Positions 14,284-14,813 of a DNA stretch of 14,813 nucleotides are shown piece after piece; position 1 is the first letter of the stretch, and each line of letters opens with the position of its first letter. The notes under the pieces were generated by a model. That model worked only from the letters and a program-made list of their open reading frames with translations. It was not told the DNA's origin and ran no database searches. Source of the stretch: DATLFA01 sp039934635 (GTDB lineage Bacteria > Actinomycetota > Acidimicrobiia > Acidimicrobiales > WLNW01). The stretch is from positions 1-14,813 of the forward strand of contig JBDTLT010000126.1 of NCBI GenBank assembly GCA_039934635.1, read 5' to 3'. Position numbers and translations under genes: made by a program.

Positions 14284-14298
14284 TTTTGCTCAGCAAAA
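14284..14298. promoter_or_regulatory. 15-bp palindrome upstream of pilin 2 (operator-like)
   Basis: TTTTGCT-C-AGCAAAA is a perfect dyad with 7-bp arms around a single central base. It lies 30 nt past the coaE stop codon and 56 nt before the pilin 2 start. Its A/T-rich arms stand out in this GC-rich DNA. A protein-binding operator is more likely than a hairpin with a one-base loop, although a 6-bp stem with a TCA loop and trailing A/T could also act as a weak terminator for coaE. The rest of the 99-bp spacer contains the pilin leader. Confidence 0.5.
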
Positions 14299-14340
14299 CG
14301 CGTAATCGCGTCGATGAACGGCGTCGGCAAGTTTTTCAGC

Positions 14341-14351
14341 AGGGAGTCCAC
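14341..14351 (+). promoter_or_regulatory. Ribosome-binding leader of pilin 2, identical to that of pilin 1
   Basis: AGGGAGTCCAC; AGGGAG lies 7 nt before the GTG start, an ideal spacing, and it decides that start. The identical 11-mer occurs before pilin 1 on the other strand (10831-10841). The match extends beyond the Shine-Dalgarno core by five bases, so common ancestry or a shared control element is possible. Confidence 0.6.
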
Positions 14352-14353
14352 CC

Positions 14354-14566
14354 GTGAACCACGCACTCTCGACGCGCGCGTCACAGATGATCTGGTCGGT
14401 CTATGCGGCCGTCATGCACCGTGACGATGATCAACGCGGCGCCAGCCTCGTCGAGTATGTGTTGTTGATCAGCCTGATGGCGCTGGCGTGTTTCGTCGGA
14501 GCCAAGTACCTCGGATCGCAAACCGCTCGCCCCTACAGCGGCGCCGCGAGCGGCCTCGAGGGTTAG
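14354..14566 (+). CDS. Flp family type IVb pilin (pilin 2)
   Basis: 70 residues from a GTG start set by the AGGGAG site 7 nt upstream. The leader (1-29) is longer than in pilin 1 and contains an acidic patch (HRDDDQRG). Processing after Gly29 would release a 41-residue subunit starting ASLVEYVLLIS, with the conserved Glu34 (+5) and Tyr35 (+6). One hydrophobic helix (about 36-51) is followed by a short Ser/Gly/Ala tail. It shares RGASLVEY exactly with pilin 1, but the helix and tail differ, so it is a diverged paralogue rather than a fresh copy. It probably encodes an alternative or minor subunit of the same Tad-type pilus; that is inference. It lies 99 bp downstream of coaE on the same strand. 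Confidence 0.9.
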   Translation: MNHALSTRASQMIWSVYAAVMHRDDDQRGASLVEYVLLISLMALACFVGAKYLGSQTARPYSGAASGLEG

Positions 14567-14673
14567 ACGCGCCTGCGCCGAAACGGTCGCACGCGCAAGC
14601 CAGCTCGCGACGGGCGGATGGGGCGACGTCGCCTCGGCGCACAGGCTGGCGGGATTCCGTCGGCTATCCCGAA

Positions 14674-14720
14674 CTCTCGTAGCAGTTGTGCACGGTGGGC
14701 GTGCATTCTTGCTACCAGAG
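14674..14720. terminator. Nested stem-loop between pilin 2 and the converging right-edge gene
   Basis: The arms CTCTCGTAGCA (14674-14684) and TGCTACCAGAG (14710-14720) pair at 10 of 11 positions. Inside the loop, TGCAC (14689-14693) pairs with GTGCA (14701-14705). The element lies in the 188-bp non-coding stretch 14567-14754, which also holds a perfect palindrome GGCGACGTCGCC at 14622-14633. There is no T tract. A two-way terminator for converging genes is the simplest reading; a structured RNA is possible. Confidence 0.4.
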
Positions 14721-14754
14721 TGGCTCAGCACGTTCGAAACGCGCCGCGCGACCG

Positions 14755-14813
14755 CTACCCGCAGCGGGCGTCGCTCGAGTGGCAGGCCACGAACCAGTCG
14801 TCGTCCTGCCAGG
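14755..14813 (-). CDS. Possible 3' end of a converging gene (truncated by window edge)
   Basis: Eighteen codons and a TAG stop (14755-14757) on the minus strand, ending WFVACHSSDARCG. Every codon in this frame ends in G or C, as expected of real genes here. G/C at third positions falls off just beyond the stop, which supports a true gene end. The family is not recognisable from so short a tail. A plus-strand frame from the GTG at 14720 shares the same third positions and is the competing reading, but its first eleven codons include three ending in A or T and it has no ribosome binding site. Confidence 0.35.
   Translation of the reverse strand, partial: WQDDDWFVACHSSDARCG

Noticed and set aside
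14720..14813. Plus-strand gene starting at GTG 14720
   Set aside because: There is no ribosome binding site or convincing promoter, third-position G/C is poor in its first codons, and the GTG overlaps the stem-loop arm. The minus-strand gene end fits better, though the case is not settled.

Overview
The window comes from a GC-rich bacterial chromosome. Dense third-position G/C codons, GTG and TTG starts, an F420-type luciferase-like oxidoreductase, P450s paired with a 3Fe-4S ferredoxin, and a PafBC-type DNA-damage promoter ahead of uvrB all point to an actinobacterium. Acidimicrobiia is my best guess, but nothing in the sequence proves the class. No transposase, phage gene, CRISPR array, rRNA or tRNA was seen.

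Left part (1-6504): an accessory catabolic locus. A truncated SnoaL/NTF2-like gene leaves the window on the minus strand, and a glyoxalase-fold (VOC) gene runs the other way. Facing it is a compact six-gene minus-strand operon. In transcription order it encodes cytochrome P450 (A), cytochrome P450 (B), a 3Fe-4S ferredoxin, an amidohydrolase-2 family metal hydrolase, an EthD-domain protein and an LLM-class (F420/flavin) oxidoreductase. Its genes overlap or lie within 13 nt of each other. The set looks like an oxidative degradation or modification pathway for a hydrophobic substrate: two hydroxylations fed by one ferredoxin, then hydrolysis and further redox steps. The substrate cannot be read from sequence, and no ferredoxin reductase is present.

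Middle (6577-10598): a polytopic membrane protein with GT-C glycosyltransferase-like features, preceded by uvrB (excinuclease subunit B). The uvrB start is immediately preceded by a full match to the RecA-independent damage promoter consensus (TTGTCAGTG, 8 nt, TACGAT). It is placed so that transcription should begin at or next to the GTG start codon, giving a leaderless mRNA.

Right part (10560-14813): a signalling and pilin block. A small Flp/type IVb pilin with a clear intrinsic terminator, a NarL/FixJ response regulator and a GAF-containing HisKA_3 sensor kinase lie on the minus strand. Divergent from them, coaE (dephospho-CoA kinase) and a second Flp pilin lie on the plus strand. Both pilins carry the same RGASLVEY processing region and the same 11-nt leader around the ribosome binding site, although they sit on opposite strands about 3.5 kb apart. 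No tad assembly genes are in the window. The last 250 bases hold a structured non-coding stretch and probably the 3' end of a converging gene.
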